Positions 40,501 through 54,775 of a stretch of DNA of 64,000 bases are shown here, one piece after another. Numbering within the stretch: position 1 is the stretch's first letter; every line of letters begins with the position of its first letter. The position numbers and the translations under genes are program-made. Origin of the DNA: Liolophura sinensis. Taxonomy: Eukaryota; Mollusca; Polyplacophora; Chitonida; Chitonidae. The stretch is from assembly GCF_032854445.1 (NCBI RefSeq), contig NC_088305.1:31771645-31835644 (forward strand), read 5' to 3'. The notes under the pieces were generated by a model. The model did not search any database. It worked only from the letters and a program-made list of their open reading frames with translations, and had not been told where the DNA came from.

Positions 40501-42464
40501 AAAGTTTGTGCTCTCAAACATGTTTAAAACTCGCTACACCTGGATGGCAGTGATGTTTCTGCCATGTATATACGATGTATGCAAAGGATACACTGGCTAC
40601 CAAACCTCAGCGGCCATTGGTGGTGAACAACCATAGTAATAACTTTCAACCGAGTTCAGCTGATGACGACAAATTCACAAGGCTTGGAGGCCAACTCTTG
40701 ACTAGCCTTGAAAAAGGCGAATGACGTTCTGGTTATCTGTTCCAAATAGCTAATGGGAGGCTGGGTGTCAAGCTTAACACCAGCAGTGTTACACTTCATA
40801 TATTTCAAAGAGAAAACAAATGTGAGAACGGAACCACGTTATTCTGTCCCAATGGTATTCAAGTGTATCTGGATTTGAAAGATATGGCTTGTGCGGATAA
40901 TAAGATTTTAGAAATTGTCAGAGGGTTGTGAGAGGTCCTTAGCAGAGAAAATTATCCCACACCAGAGATTTTATGGTTGGCAGTTCTGTAAACTACGTCT
41001 CCGTCTCACGGGGATACAACTTTGAAAAGTCGCCCGCGTCTTTATTTCGCAGGAAGACGTTAAGAATGTCTAATGTTCTAAGAAAACACGGCTCGCCGAG
41101 ACGTTCATTTACCGCATAGACGAAGAGAGAGTGAGTTAAAGACTTAACGAGAAGTCGAATTTTTTTTATTTCGCTCACAATGAATATAAAATCCAAATCG
41201 AATTTGGATGACAGTGTGGTAATTGGTAAAGCAGAGAAGTTACAGACAACTGATATACTCTGTCAGCTCAGCCACAGGTTTATGTGATCCTTTCACCTCA
41301 TAGCTGTACCACAGGGCACTCTTCCTTATACCACCACAGTTAGGACAGAAGAAAAATAAAGTAATATACTAATAAACAAGATGCTCCTTATTTCCAACGA
41401 CCAGACTGGTAAAATCAAAGCATCACATCCTCACACCCAGATTGATGAATAAGGTGATGGCAGGTATGCCGCAGACGCCAAATGTCAATATTTTAATATC
41501 TCAGCAACCCAGATAATGTCGGCATGAATTTCTGATGACAAAAAGACCAGGTTGTCTCCAAAACACTGCGTATCATTTACAAATAAAATATAAATGTACC
41601 TGTAGAGTAAGAGAAAGTGTCTGGATAATTCAACTCTGTACAAATATCTGCGCTAACACCTCTTTCACGAAACCAGAGCGAGTGATGTCTAACCGCAAGT
41701 ACAACCACAATAACGAAATTTTTAAAGAAATCTTGTTCACATATAATTACACTTTGACTTGGTGTCTTATTATGTGATAATTAACAAAACAAAGATTGAT
41801 AATAGCCTGTTTGGAATCGTCATCGTATAATACATCGACATAATTTTATTGTAACATAATTCTAATCGAGGATAAAAATTACTGTAAGTTTTGCAAGCAT
41901 CCGTGATGTGTACCAGTACATGGACAAATTAGTTTGTGTGTGATGAATGGAGTAATGTTCCTACCAATGTTACAAGAGCTATTGACTATTGTGACAAGCC
42001 AGATGGAGTTGAAATGTAATGACAGGAAACCATTTCTAAGCAAACACAAGGGCCTACTAATTTTCCACTCTAAGCCACAAGCTTCCTTTTTACCTATCTC
42101 CACACTGGACACACTCTGAACTGTATCCTTATCTGGTCATGCGCAAGGTTCCCGGGACACACGGGAACAGCCCAACAAGGTCATCTTTAATGTCACGTAG
42201 TTTGTTTTATGACATGCTCTTCCTGACTCAACGCGATAAGACAAGCTTAGCCCGAAAAACGCAATATACGACGTCCAGATAACCGGAAGTTATAAGATTG
42301 GAGTTTTGGCCTAGACGCAGTATTGCAGGTTCATGTTATTCAAGACAAACGTTTTCCCCGGAGACGTTATCAGAGCTGGCCAAATCCCATGTCATGGTCA
42401 CCGAAGACCGAACGATATATTACAGAAGTCTCGCTCTGAATAGATTTCTCATAAAGCTGTCAAA

Positions 42465-43445
42465 TGGCCTCTAACATGACTTGATGCTATCGTGATCAAT
42501 CCAAATATTCAATTATCTTCCGTGCGACGGTGAAGTTGAACAAAGACCAAAGATTTAAACCGTAGTCAGCAGCTACTGATGGAGATGTCCTACATTAGCC
42601 GGAGTATAACCTGTCGGAATTCTTTCCTGGTTGTCGGATGGAAAGGGTAGTGGTGTGCCTGTTTCAGCGTGAGTTCCCATCCTCGAGCACTACTGGGTAA
42701 CTGTGAACAGAAGGATTCAGTCGAAGCTACGACGATAATTAAAAAGTGTTATTTTTAATACAGTGACTAAGAAGACAGCCAACTGCTACATGTGCCACTC
42801 ATGCCAGGTTTAGACTTTTTTCGTTGACATACTGTAGGTTTTAGCAGAAAACATGAAAATATTAGAACTATCCAGGCCTTGGGGATGCTTAGTCCATCAG
42901 AATGGCCCGGGCCTTGTGGATGCTTAGTCCACCAGAATGGCCCAGTTTTTGAGGATGCTCAGTCCACCAGCAGGGTCCAGGCCTTTGGGATTCTTAGTCC
43001 AAAAGCAGAATCCTGGTTTGTGCAGAAACACTGTACTATAAAAGATAGAGGACAGTATAGAGAGTAAATCCAAGTCATATTCACGTCATTTAAAAATGTT
43101 TTCCATGTTTTTTTATGAACTTAGTGGGCGATGATTTGACGGGCTGATTCATTTCATTATTTAATTGATTGGTGTTTTACGCCGTTCTCAAGAATATTTG
43201 ACCTAATCGACGGTCGAAATAATTTGTGATGTGAACAAGAATGACAAACCCCACAGTGAAATGCCAGGAAGGTAAACTCTGACACTTAACAAGGTACACC
43301 AAAAAGGAGAACCTTCAAATATCCGCAGTGCTATTATACTATCGGACAACCCATCGAAGAATTGGCCAGCAAAATCCTGAAATAGAGCACTGGACAATTG
43401 TCAATAGATATTATATATGAGGTGGGCCTGAAGGAGGCCGGAAAT
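42465..43445 (+). repeat. 1.5-kb tandem duplication, first copy (shared about 980 bp)
   Basis: From GGCCTCTAACATGACTTGAT to GGTGGGCCTGAA this stretch is almost identical to 43,973-44,950, offset 1,508 bp. It includes a 36-bp minisatellite (GATGCTTAGTCCACCAGAA, four units at about 42,865-42,995) and a truncated minus-strand SINE tail (43,155-43,215). Confidence 0.92.
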
Positions 43446-43479
43446 TACAACTCAAGCTGTAACCTGGGCAAATTTATCT

Positions 43480-43985
43480 GTGGTGATAATATCTACCTTC
43501 ACGTCTGATCGTGTGGGACAAATTAGTTTTAACGAGTAGAGTCTGTTCAAAAAATATGCTCTTAAACAAAAAACGAGACGATTAAAAAAATTGTTTTCGG
43601 ATGGGCGCTTGGAAGCAGACATTCCGGAATGGGGATGAGGGCAAACAGTTAGACACAATTTAACATCTGTCCGTCGTGAAGGTTTTCCTCCCACGCACGA
43701 AACCTATCTATCAGTCTTGACAGAGAGGCTTGTCCTGCCTCAAACAAGCACTTATGCCGCCAGAGAGATCCTTCTGTTTGTCACACATCACGCATCTTAA
43801 AGCCATCAAAACGCAGACATAATCGCTTCTCCCCAACGTTTATTGGAAACAAATGAGGTTTTCATTCTATCATGCTGATGGACATCTCCATTCGTCCTCC
43901 GCTCACTGCTCGTCACTGGGACCCCAGAGAATAACGTATTGCAGACAAACAATCGCCATTACAGCCTCTCTGTGGCCTCTAACAT
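43480..43985 (+). repeat. Direct repeat of 47,085-47,545
   Basis: Shares CGTGTGGGACAAATTAGTTT, GGAAGCAGACATTCCGGAAT, ACAAGCACTTATGCCGCCAG, TCACTGCTCGTCACTGGGAC. It belongs to the same mosaic and joins the 1.5-kb duplicated segment at CCTCTCTGTG. Confidence 0.85.
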
Positions 43986-44950
43986 GACTTGATGCTATCG
44001 TCATCAATCCGAATATTCAATTATCTTCCGTGCGACGGTGAAGTCGAACAAAGACCAAAGATCTAAACCGTAGTCAGCAGCTACTGATGGAGATGTCCTA
44101 CATTAGCCGGAGTATAACCTGTCGGAATTCTTTCCTGGTTGTCGGATGGAAAGGGTAGTGGTGTGCCTGTTTCAGCGTCAGTTCCCATCCTCGAGCACTA
44201 CTGGGTAACTGTGAACAGAAGGATTCAGCCGAAGCTACGACGATAATTAAAAAGTGTTATTTTTAATACAGTGACTAAGAAGACAGCCAACTGCTACATG
44301 TGCCACTCATGCCAGGTTTAGACTTTTTTCGTTGACATACTGTAGGTTTTAGCAGAAAACATGAAAATATTAGAACTATCCAGGCCTTGGGGATGCTTAG
44401 TCCATCAGAATGGCCCGGGCCTTGTGGATGCTTAGTCCACCAGAATGGCCCAGTTTTTGAGGATGCTCAGTCCACCAGCAGGGTCCAGGCCTTTGGGATT
44501 CTTAGTCCAAAAGCAGAATCCTGGTTTGTGCAGAAACACTGTACTATAAAAGATAGAGGACAGTATAGAGAGTAAATCCAAGTCATATTCACGTCATTTA
44601 AAAATGTTTTCCATGTTTTTTTATGAACTTAGTGGGCGATGATTTGACGGGCTGATTCGTTTAATTATTTATTTGATTGGTGTTTTACGCCGTTCTCAAG
44701 AATATTTGACCTAATCGACGGTCGAAATAATTTGTGATGTGAACAAGAATGACAAACCCCACAGTGAAATGCCAGGAAGGTAAACTCTGACACTTAACAA
44801 GGTACACCAAAAAGGAGAACCTTCAAATATCCGCAGTGCTATTATACTATCGGACAACCCATCGAAGAATTGGCCAGCAAAATCCTGAAATAGAGCACCG
44901 GACAATTGTCAATAGATAATATAAATGAGGTGGGCCTGAAGCAGAGCTGA
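43973..44950 (+). repeat. 1.5-kb tandem duplication, second copy
   Basis: Near-perfect copy of 42,465-43,445 including the 36-bp units (44,375-44,505) and the SINE tail (44,660-44,720). Further partial copies follow at about 45,005-45,460 (six 36-bp units) and 46,795-47,060. Confidence 0.92.
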
Positions 44951-45459
44951 AATTACAACTCAAGCTGTAACGTGGGCAGAAGACGTCAACTGGACGTCAG
45001 ACAATTCCTTACTCATGCCAGGTTTAGACTTTTTTCGCTGACATACTGTAGGTTTTAGCATGAAACATGAATATATTACAAGGGCCCAGGTCTTGGGGAT
45101 GCTTAGTCCACTAGAAGGGTCCAGGCCTTGAGGATGCTTAGCCTACCAGCAGAACCCAGTCCCTGTAGATGCTTAGTCCACCAGAAGGGCCCAGTCCCTG
45201 TAGATGCTTAGTCCACCAGCAGGGCCCAGGCCTTGGGGATGCTTAGTCCAAAAGCAGAATCATGGATTGTGCAGGAATACTATACTACAAAAGATAGAGT
45301 ACAGCATAGAGAGTAAATCCAAGTCAGACTCATGTCATTTAAATATGTTTTCCATGTTTTTTATGACCTTTGTGGGCGATGATTTGACAGTCTGATTGAT
45401 TTAATTATTTATTTAATTCGTGTTTTACGCCGTTCTCAAGAATATTTAGGTTCATTTTT

Positions 45460-46790
45460 TGGAGGAAATGTCACCAAATAATAAAGACATTATCATGGCT
45501 GCTGTACACGGTCAAGTTTATTCGGTGAGAGTGAAACATGGGAAAAGTGTCCAGTGGTGGGTACCTCATGGAACCTGTATAATGACAAAACAATTTAATT
45601 AGTTCTCTGCAAAGACACTTCACCTCGAACTCAGAACCTATCAGTATACCCAATGTATCAGTACAACTTTATCGGGAGCTATTAAAACCAATTAATCAAA
45701 ATCAATCACAACATAGTGGTTAACCGAAAAAACCATTCATATACATTAAATATTGCGCAGTATTATCGAATGACAAGGGGATTATCAGAAACTTAATTCA
45801 CTTATAACCTTATTAACTTATAGCCATGTGTTTACTGGTGTCACATCTCAAAATATCATTGAACCTGCACATTAGTGCTGCCATGCAATATCAGCATTTA
45901 ATGAAATAACTCCATTTAATGAAATTAACTCCAAATCTACATTTATATCAGGTAAAGATTTCAAGAAATTTTCAAATAAAAGAAAATATTTTCAGCTACA
46001 CGATAGCAAAGCATTAATGAAAATGAAACCCTTATGGCACTCGGTCATTAACAGGAACACCTCAGTATCTATTAGAACTAACTGTAACCTATAGTAGGTT
46101 ATAATGAACGCTAAATATATGGACCAATACTTTCTAACCGAACGGAGTGGTCCTGATTGAAACATCATGGTTCCACAACAGTTTAACTATCTGCACTAAA
46201 TGCTATACTACATCACTATTGCACCAACACTTCACACACATCTGCATTACAGCTAAACCCTAATGAGTGTACATTCACTTAACTCAGAGAAATGAACATG
46301 TACAGTATACATGTTAAACATAAATGCATCATTATGCAATACATTGAACTGTACATTTGGTCTCTTAATTAGAAATAATCATCAAATACTGGCAAAATTA
46401 CCTGGCTGCTCATCATGCAGACTGATCAAACCCAGCCAGGTCTACACCAGCCGTAACAAATATTTCCTTGTCAGTTATATACTGTAACGTGTTCAGCTCA
46501 TGCTAATATTTACAGGTACATAGTTCTTTGATCTCCGCATTCATGACATGTTACAAGATTTCCTTCCCTCAACAAAACTTTTACAACATGGAAGTAGTCC
46601 CGAACTACTTTATCGCTCTCTCCCACTACACTTTGTCAATGAAATCCGATAATGCCTCGCACCATCAACAGTTCCTTTCAAATACCACAATGGTGTTTAG
46701 AGCTAGAAAAACTGGAAACATTAGGAAACAACAAAACAAGAAACCTTCAAACACCAATCTGCATCGCTGAACTATGCCGCATCAGCATCT
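45460..46790. other. Unique AT-rich stretch inside the mosaic
   Basis: No second copy noticed in the window and no coding signal. It may be an insertion into the repeat array. Confidence 0.5.
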
Positions 46791-48779
46791 CTATCTTCCA
46801 CGAGCAGAGCTAAGAAGTCACACCAAGAAAGTAAACTCTGAAAACTAAACAAGGTACACCAAGAAGGAGAAGCTTCAAATAATCGCAGTGCTATGATACC
46901 ATCGGAGAATCCATCGAAGAATTGGCCAGCAAAATCCTGAAATAGAGCACCGGACAATTGTCAATATATATTATAAATGAGGTCCGCCTGAAGCAGAACG
47001 GAAATTACAACTCAAGATGTAACGTGGGCAGAAGACGTCAACTGGACGTCAGACAATTGCTGAGGTGATATCAGCCCAAATCGCCATGATGATTGCCTCG
47101 TGTGGGACAAATTAGTTTTAACGAGTAGAGTCTGTTTGAAAAGAAATCTCTTAAACAAAAACGAGACGATTAAAATTATTGTTTTCGGAAGGGCGTTTGG
47201 AAGCAGACATTCCGGAATGGGGATGAGGGCAAACAGTTAGACACAATTTAACATCTCCCCGCACGAAACCTATTCATCAGTCTTGATAGAGAGGCTTGTC
47301 CTGCTTCAAACAAGCACTTATGCCGCCAGAGAGATCGTTCTGTTTGTCACACATCACACATCATAAAGCCATCAAAACCCAGACATAATCGCTTCTCCAC
47401 AAGGTTTATTGGAAACAAATGAGGTTTTCATTCTATCATGCCGATGGACATCTCCCTTCGTCCTCCGCTCACTGCTCGTCACTGGGACCCCAGAGAATAA
47501 CGTATTGCAGACAAATAATCGCCATTACAGCCTCTCTGTGTCCACTAGAGCTGGCAGGATGACCAAGATCACCACTCATTCCACCTTTAACGGGTTGAAT
47601 GTTTGCAATCAGCGATTATCCCATATTCGATCACTCGTACTTTTGACAACATATGGAATAATGTCCGGTCTGTTTTATTTTTATTTGGTTCAAATTCCAC
47701 GCCGGTCTAGTTTGCCCAAGAAGCTCTAAGAGTTATGATTTATTTCCACAACATAATTTGTTAGGTGTGATTGCCTTTTCTGTGTTGTGTGGTTTGTCAG
47801 TCTTTGTCAAAAAACAGAATTCTGGCATAGTGCGCTGTAGAGCTGTGGCATTGTGCATGGGCTGAAGCTTTCGTCTATGAAATTTGATCATGATCAGTTG
47901 TAATTTTGAGAGGGTATGTCACCCATGAACATACATGTTATTCAGTTTCACAGAAGCCGTGCAAACGAACAGTTAGAATGAAACCTTGACAGATGTAAAC
48001 TTATAAGAGACCGGATTCTATCGGTTACATGAGAAGAGTTGCCGATTATGACTCGGTCGTCATTGCTGTGCTTTTGCTCTCTATCCTCAAGTATTTTGTA
48101 ACCTAAAGAACTGACTAAAATGTGGAACATGTTGAACACACGTCAGAAACTCAAAACGTAACTGTTGCGATGTCTTGTTCTTCACTGGAACACAAGTAAC
48201 CTCAGGAAAGATGTAAGCCCTAGCAGTATCACCCCAGTCTAGGGTGTCAGTATTAGGTCTATACCCTGTTACGATAAGCCAGTGCGGTGCTCACCCTAAT
48301 GACCGTCTTACATCTGCCCAAGGGGAGGCATGAAGTCATCTTAGTCACAATATATCCCGACTCAATTATCATTACACAATCCCGGGCTCAAGCGGATGTA
48401 ATTCTCATTCTCTCGGCTATAACACGACTGTTTCTATTGGTTGACACCAATCCTGTTCACCTTTAGACGAGAAGGGAGAGAGTAAAGGAGTAATTGGCTT
48501 CTTTAAGAGTCCGTTTTTCAGGACTGCAGATATCCTGGGAGATTTCTTACAGTGGGGGATGTCTGCAGACTTTAAGACAGCTGGGGGAATGTTAGAAAAG
48601 CAGACATGGAAATAACATCACTTTCTTTAATGGAGTTTTCCGTATCGCTATTGAGAAGAGAAAGACGAGATGTGAATATGCTCTGCCCTTAGAACCAAGT
48701 GTCCATCCTGTCGAACCTCCTTGGCCGATGGGGACAGCACGCCAGTGCGGCGCAATGACCCACCAGTAATTATTGAAAT

Positions 48780-50880
48780 TATTCTCACGTGTTTAATTAG
48801 GAAATGATAAAATTAAGAGAAAGTTTAACTACAAAAACCTCAGGTGTTTCATTATGAACCAGAAACCCCGTAGACCCCATCTTGGTGATCTTATCATGAA
48901 ATGAGTACAAAGATAAACATATAATCCACATGAACGTCCACGAGGTTACGAGTTGCTGACGACAAATTTACAAGGCTTGGATGCAAACTCTTGACATTTC
49001 TTGAAAAAGGCGAAACCGTATTGTTGAAGAAAATGTAGTTACGTGTTGTATACAAATAACACCAGACTAGGTGTCAAGCCTTATATTACCAGCGGTACAG
49101 TTCATTTAGCTTTCATGAAGAAGAAATGTGGCATTTCCCAATGGCATTCAATTTTAACTGGATTTGAAAGATATGGCCTGCGTGGATAATGGGATTTTAG
49201 GAATTGTCAGACAAAGCAAGGTGTGTTCGTGACAAAACGAATACATTATGAAGCGTCGTTATCAGACAAAATCACCTCACACCAGAGTTTTCTCTGGGTG
49301 CCAATTCTGTAAACTGCCTCGTAGTCTCACCGGAAGCTCCACACTGAAAGATTTTAAGCATGTCTAATGGTCTATAAAGATATCACTCGCCGAGACGTTC
49401 ATTTACGCCATAGACGAAGAGGGAATAGGTTATAGATTTTATGTTTGAAGTGAAACGGATTTGTTTTTATTCCTGTCGTTATGGAAATAAAATCCAAATT
49501 GAAGAGAACAAAACGACAGACGAGGCGACAGTGTGGTCATTGGTATTTAGTCACGCATGAGCAGAGATGTTACAGACAATTGACATTCTCTCTCATCTGA
49601 GTCACAGCTTTATGTGTTCTTTTTAGGTCATGTCATAACTGTAGCCGTGGTCATCACACCTGAGACATAACTAAGGTAAAATTAATAAAATAATAAAGAA
49701 GATTTTGTACTTTTCTTTCCGGTGACCACACAATAAGATTAGAGTGCTCACCTGCTGTTAACAAGTCGACTTTGTGGGGAGTGAAGACCTCGAATAAGCT
49801 GTAGCAGTGGGCATTGCTCTATTTAACTACATTTATTATTGTGATAAGACAATGCAATATTTCACCAGCTGTCAGATTTGTTTCAACAGCGTGATGTTAT
49901 TATCGGATAACTGTAAACGATCGTGAAAATCATTGTAAATTTTACAAGTCTGAAATGTGCCCAATCACTGGGACAGTAGTTTGTGGTTAAATGTACAAGA
50001 GAATTTTCAATCAAGACAATGTTAATACAGACTCTAACCCTGTGTTAAGCTTCATTGGATACTGATGAAACTGTAGCAGAGTATCTTTACACTCCGTCTA
50101 TATTAGCTCAAAATAAAATCACACGCATTCGAAGGCCTTACATCGTATATCACTTAAATAGTCATACATTGATTATATCAATCAAATCGAGCTAAAACAT
50201 GATACCAGGAGCCCATTTCTACTGATTTTTTTCGGTCATAACGTTATAGGCCAAAATCTAGCTTTCTATGAAATAATCAGAAAGGAAACTTTAGAAACAC
50301 TTGCCCCACCCTGGCCTATCGGAGGTCTTTTAACATCAAATCTGTTTTCCCGGGACCCACGGAAGCAGAATAAAACAAGAAGGTCAGCTTTGATGATCAC
50401 GAAGCTTCGTCTATGACATGACGCTTTTCCTGATTCAACACGGTCAAATACTGCGAGACAGTCTAAGGCTGGGGAATGCAATAAACACCGTCGTGTTATT
50501 CAAGACAAACGTTATCAGAGCTGGCCAAATCCCCTGCTAGCGTCACCGGCAATATATTACAGAAGTCTAACTCCCAAAACATTCCTCATAAAGCTGTCAA
50601 ATGGCTTCTAGCATGACTCGATGCTATCGTGATCAATTCAAAAATTCAATTATCTTGCGCACGATGGTAAAGTCGGACAAAGACCAGAGATTTAAACCCT
50701 AGTCAGCAGCTACTGATGGAGATGTCCAACGTTAGCCGGAGTATAGCCTGTCGGAATTCTTTCTTGGTTGTCGGAAAGAAATGGTAGCAACATGCCTGTT
50801 TCAGCGTCGGTTCCCGGTTTCTAGATAATCGTGAAAAGAACCATTGAACTGAAGCTACGGCGATAATTAAAATCGGTTGC
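48780..50880 (+). repeat. Long direct repeat of 55,500-57,990
   Basis: About 2 kb shared, with small indels, from TCAGGTGTTT..ATTATGAACCAGAAAC through CAGCTGTCAGATTTGTTTCA and CCCGGTTTCTAGATAATCGT. The 55.5-kb copy has an extra piece at about 56,500-56,880. Confidence 0.88.
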
Positions 50881-51749
50881 ATACGAACAACTTTGGGTGA
50901 CGGATGCATGCGAATGTCTGTTTTGACCACTAGACACCAACTTCTGGTTCATTTGATACAAATGTCATGACTAACGCTTACATATAATGGTGTAAACTAA
51001 ACCTACCAGAATTCTGGACGATTACAGTATATGTTTTTGTTACCGAGTACAGCAGTCCTGCTATACAAACAAGGATTACGTCATGTCGCCATGTGAAAGC
51101 CCACCCCAGCCCCACGCGTGTTATACAACACACACAGGCTGTCCTGAAGAGTGGACCGTGTACATCCCCACTGATATTGCTCAGAACAGTCCGTGGAACA
51201 CTTAACTGACGAGACTAGCTGGTTTAAGGAGATCTTTTCAACTCCTCCGTGTCTAATTAGTCATCCTCCAGAGGCACTCAATCCAGAGGCAGTCTCAACA
51301 TGGGAACCGTTTCAACACAAGCTGACGGCGCAAATAATGGTTTCTGGTTTGAATAGCCTCCATTTTGGACCAACTTTCAATGCTCTGGGCGTCAACGCAA
51401 TGTTAGACACCATCCATGCCTTCAGAGTGTAAAAGAAATCGACTTACTATTTAAAAGGTGTACATGGAGATATATGCTTTGAGTAACATGGTAATGTAAA
51501 TATCAGTCGAATACCATTGAGAAGAGTATGCATTTTCTCGCAGGAGCATGCCATAAAAAATAAGTTGATAAATTATAAATAAAGTCAGCGCCCAAATCCG
51601 CTGTGGGCGATTCCATTTTGCCTGGTCATTTTAACTGTTACTGATATGTAGAGTAACCCTTATAATTTTAATGATACAATCCCTTATCCCCGCACACAGT
51701 TTCCAGATCCTGATCTCTATCTATGGGCGTTGATTTAAACTGACCATTT

Positions 51750-51905
51750 GGAGTCCTGCGTGGCCGAGTGGGGTTTTGGTCGTGTTGATGGTCGTGGATT
51801 TCTTCCGGAATCTGCCCCGTTTCCTCCCACTATAAAGCTGGCCGCGTCATATAAGTGAAGTATTCTTGAGTAGGGCGTAAAACACCAATCAAATAAATAA
51901 AATAA
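51750..51905 (+). mobile_element. SINE, short copy
   Basis: tRNA-like GCGTGGCCGAGTGGGG head, CCCCGTTTCCTCCCACTATA body, ATAAGTGAAGTATTCTTGAG and GGGCGTAAAACACCAATCAA tail with (AAAT)n. Confidence 0.8.
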
Positions 51906-53234
51906 ACGGACCATTTGATTTTTGGGAGATGTTGTCCGCTTCTTTTAGCCAATACACATGTACATGTAATGGTAACAGAAATACACGCATTCTCTTTTGT
52001 GGCATGATTAGTCCACCAAGTGAAGAACATGTAGACATCCTTGATTTTCCTAAAACACCGAGAGACAAATGTAAACTTTTGATTTCAGTACTCCTAATAT
52101 CTGTCCTACATTACATTAGTATTTTCATGGTATAGCCCCTTACCCAAGGACTCAATTCACGACCTGGTCTCTACGTAATGATTTTTCAGTACGGCTTAAA
52201 ACACCAATAAAATAAAAAGAGAATAATCAGTTTGTATCAGCGGCAGATTGGCTTCAGGACGTTTGGACCAATGGAGGCTTTCTGCTTCCCTCAGGCAAGA
52301 AGAATTTTCTTGAATTGTCCATTGTATATAAATGGTACCCATATATTATAAGTAATAATCAAACATACAAAAGGACCGCTAATTAAAATCCCTTGAGATA
52401 TTCATTTTGCGTTACACACAAATGATTTTCATTGACATCATACGAACAAGTGTAAACATTCTGCTTTGAAAAAGCTAATCTCTGCGCGTTGACTTAAGCT
52501 GACCATTGTCGGGATAATTCTCACTCATACAGCTGTCTGACCGTTTTGCTAATGAATCTACCAAACCGTCTGGAGGATAATACACCAATACATTGTGACA
52601 TGGGCCGCCCCCCAAGGCTGGCAGGATGACAATGACCAGCAGTTATGCCCCGCCCATTCACGGTTTCTATACCTGTCTTCAGCAATTCAATTTTCGGAAC
52701 GGTCAAAATACAATCAAGTCCGAGGTTCGTGTGAGGAAATGTCAAGTTTATGAGAATTCCTTAGTGGTGGAAATTACCAGCCCTACAGGATTGTTTCCTT
52801 GGGACAGTAAATAACAACCTCAGCAGCAAGTGAGATATCCCGGGGGATAGGTTCGATGTTCATTTCCCGCAACTACCCGGAGAGTCATTGACAGTCGGAA
52901 AAACTCCACCCATTCGTCTTACAGTGGTATTGGTCGACTACGTCAGTTAAACTTGAATGCCACTGGGACAGAATATTGTGCTTCCGTTGTCACATTTGTT
53001 TTCTAATTAAAGTCTGTGGACTGTAGCATTGCTGCTTTTAAGCTTGACACCCGATGGTGACATCTGCAGATGTCAATATGTTAGCGAGTCAGAAAATGAC
53101 GGCATGAATTCCTGATGACAAAAAGACCAGATTGTCTTCCGAAACACAGTGGATAGCTTACAACCAATCTGTTAATGTTCAGAGCAGGAGAAATAGGCCG
53201 TGTAAGATTGATGTACCGCTATACAGGCATATGT

Positions 53235-53490
53235 GTTAGTAGCTCACGTCTTAGCGGCTCAGTTGATTAGCGCGCCAGCGCAGTGTAATGACCCAGGTGT
53301 CTCTCACCCAGGAGTCGCTGCGAGTGCAAGTCCAGCTTATGCTGGCTTCCTTTCCAGTCGTACGTGGATAGGCCTGCAGCAACCAGCGGATTGTCGTGTG
53401 TTTCCCCCGAGCTCTGTCCGGTTTCCACCCACTATAATGCTGGCGTAAAACACCAATCAATAAAATAAATAAATAAATAAAATAACTTTT
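53235..53490 (+). mobile_element. Full-length tRNA-derived SINE
   Basis: Box-A-like GGCTCAGTTGATTAGCGCG and box-B-like AGTGCAAGTCCAGC head, body TATGCTGGCTTCCTTTCCAG, GTTTCCCCCGAGCTCTGTCC, GGTTTCCACCCACTATAATG, tail GCGTAAAACACCAATCAATA then (AAAT)n. From memory it resembles V-type SINEs (RUDI-like) of molluscs; a library match is needed. Confidence 0.85.
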
Positions 53491-54009
53491 GCCTTACTCT
53501 GGCCGGCATTATTTTCTGGTCAAGCGGAAGGCTTTTTTTAAAACCAAATTTGCTTTCGCGGGACACACGGAAGCAGACTAAAACAACAAGATCGTCTTTA
53601 ATGTCACGTAGTTTGTTTTATGACATGATGCTTTTCCTGATCCAACACGATAAGACAAGCTTAGCCCGAAAAACGCAATATACGACGTCCAGATGACGAG
53701 AAGCGAGAGAGTAAAGGAGTAATTGGCTTCTTTAAGAGTCCGTTTTTTAGGACTGCAGATATCCTGGGAGATTTCTTACAGTGGGGGATGTCTCCTGACT
53801 TTAAGACAGGATTTCCAGCTGGGGGAATGTTAGAAAAGCAGACATGGACATAACATCACTTTCTTTAATGGAGTTTTCCGTATCGCTATTGAGAAGAGAG
53901 CGACAAGATGTGAATGTGCCTCTGCCCTTTGAACCAAGTTTCTTACGGTGTCTTACAGCTCGTAGCAGACTAACGGGATCTAGTGTTCGAATCCAGCTCA
54001 AGTTCAGGT

Positions 54010-54380
54010 CGGACCTCTTTGGAAGATGGGGATAGCACGCCAGTGCGGCGCAATGACCCACCAGTCTCCCACAAATGCGGTCTAGCTCATGCTGCCTTCC
54101 TCTCCGGCCGTGCGTGGGTTTGGTCGTGGGTTTCCACAGGGTTCAACCCTGTTTTCACCTATTATATAAGTGAAATATTCTTGAGTACACCAATGCGGTC
54201 CCTGTGAGTTTCAGTCCAGCTCGCGCTGGCTTCCTCTCCGGCTGTACGTGGGAAGGTCTGGTAGTAGCCAGACGATGGTCGCGGGTTTTCCTCTATTACT
54301 CTTTCCGGTTTCCTCCCACCATAATGCTGGTCGCCGTCTTGCAAGTGAAGTATTCTTGAGTATGGCGTAAAACTATGTAG
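54010..54380 (+). mobile_element. Two SINE copies in tandem
   Basis: First copy head CACGCCAGTGCGGCGCAATG to ATTCTTGAGTACACC. The second begins CCAATGCGGTCCCTGTGAGT and runs to ATTCTTGAGTATGGCGTAAA. A head-only fragment of the same kind ends abruptly at about 48,770. Confidence 0.78.
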
Positions 54381-54554
54381 CAGTCGAGGCTTTCTACTTT
54401 CCCCATGCGTTAAAAATATTCTTTATTGTCCATTGTATATAAATGACACCGCCATTTTATAACCAATGACCAAAGAAATAAACCACCTGACAAGCATGGG
54501 TCGATCCCCAGGACCTTAGACCTTAAAAGAGGAAGTTGTAACTTCCTCGCGTGA

Positions 54555-54775
54555 TGTTCAGCCTAAAGGGGACAGTGCCACGACTGATTGAACTGTATCA
54601 GTATAATGGCTCGGGCGGAGCGTCTTACTTGCCTTCTGTAAGGCATCTCGGTGAAGGAACACTGGAAATCCGTCCTGCAACAAGGAGACACATTACATGC
54701 ACTCTAAGGATTTTTTCGTTGTTATGTGACTGAAAAATTGTTAAGTGTTAAATCCCAAGCACTCACTCACTCACT
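54555..54775 (+). mobile_element. SINE-like element, second family, full copy
   Basis: GACTGATTGAACTGTATCAG, TGGAAATCCGTCCTGCAACA, TGTGACTGAAAAATTGTTAA, then CCCAAGCACTCACTCACTCA. Ends in an (ACTC)n tail. Confidence 0.75.

Noticed and set aside
53235-53340. A functional tRNA gene
   Set aside because: Box A and B-like motifs belong to a SINE head followed by SINE body and tail; no credible cloverleaf was found by eye.
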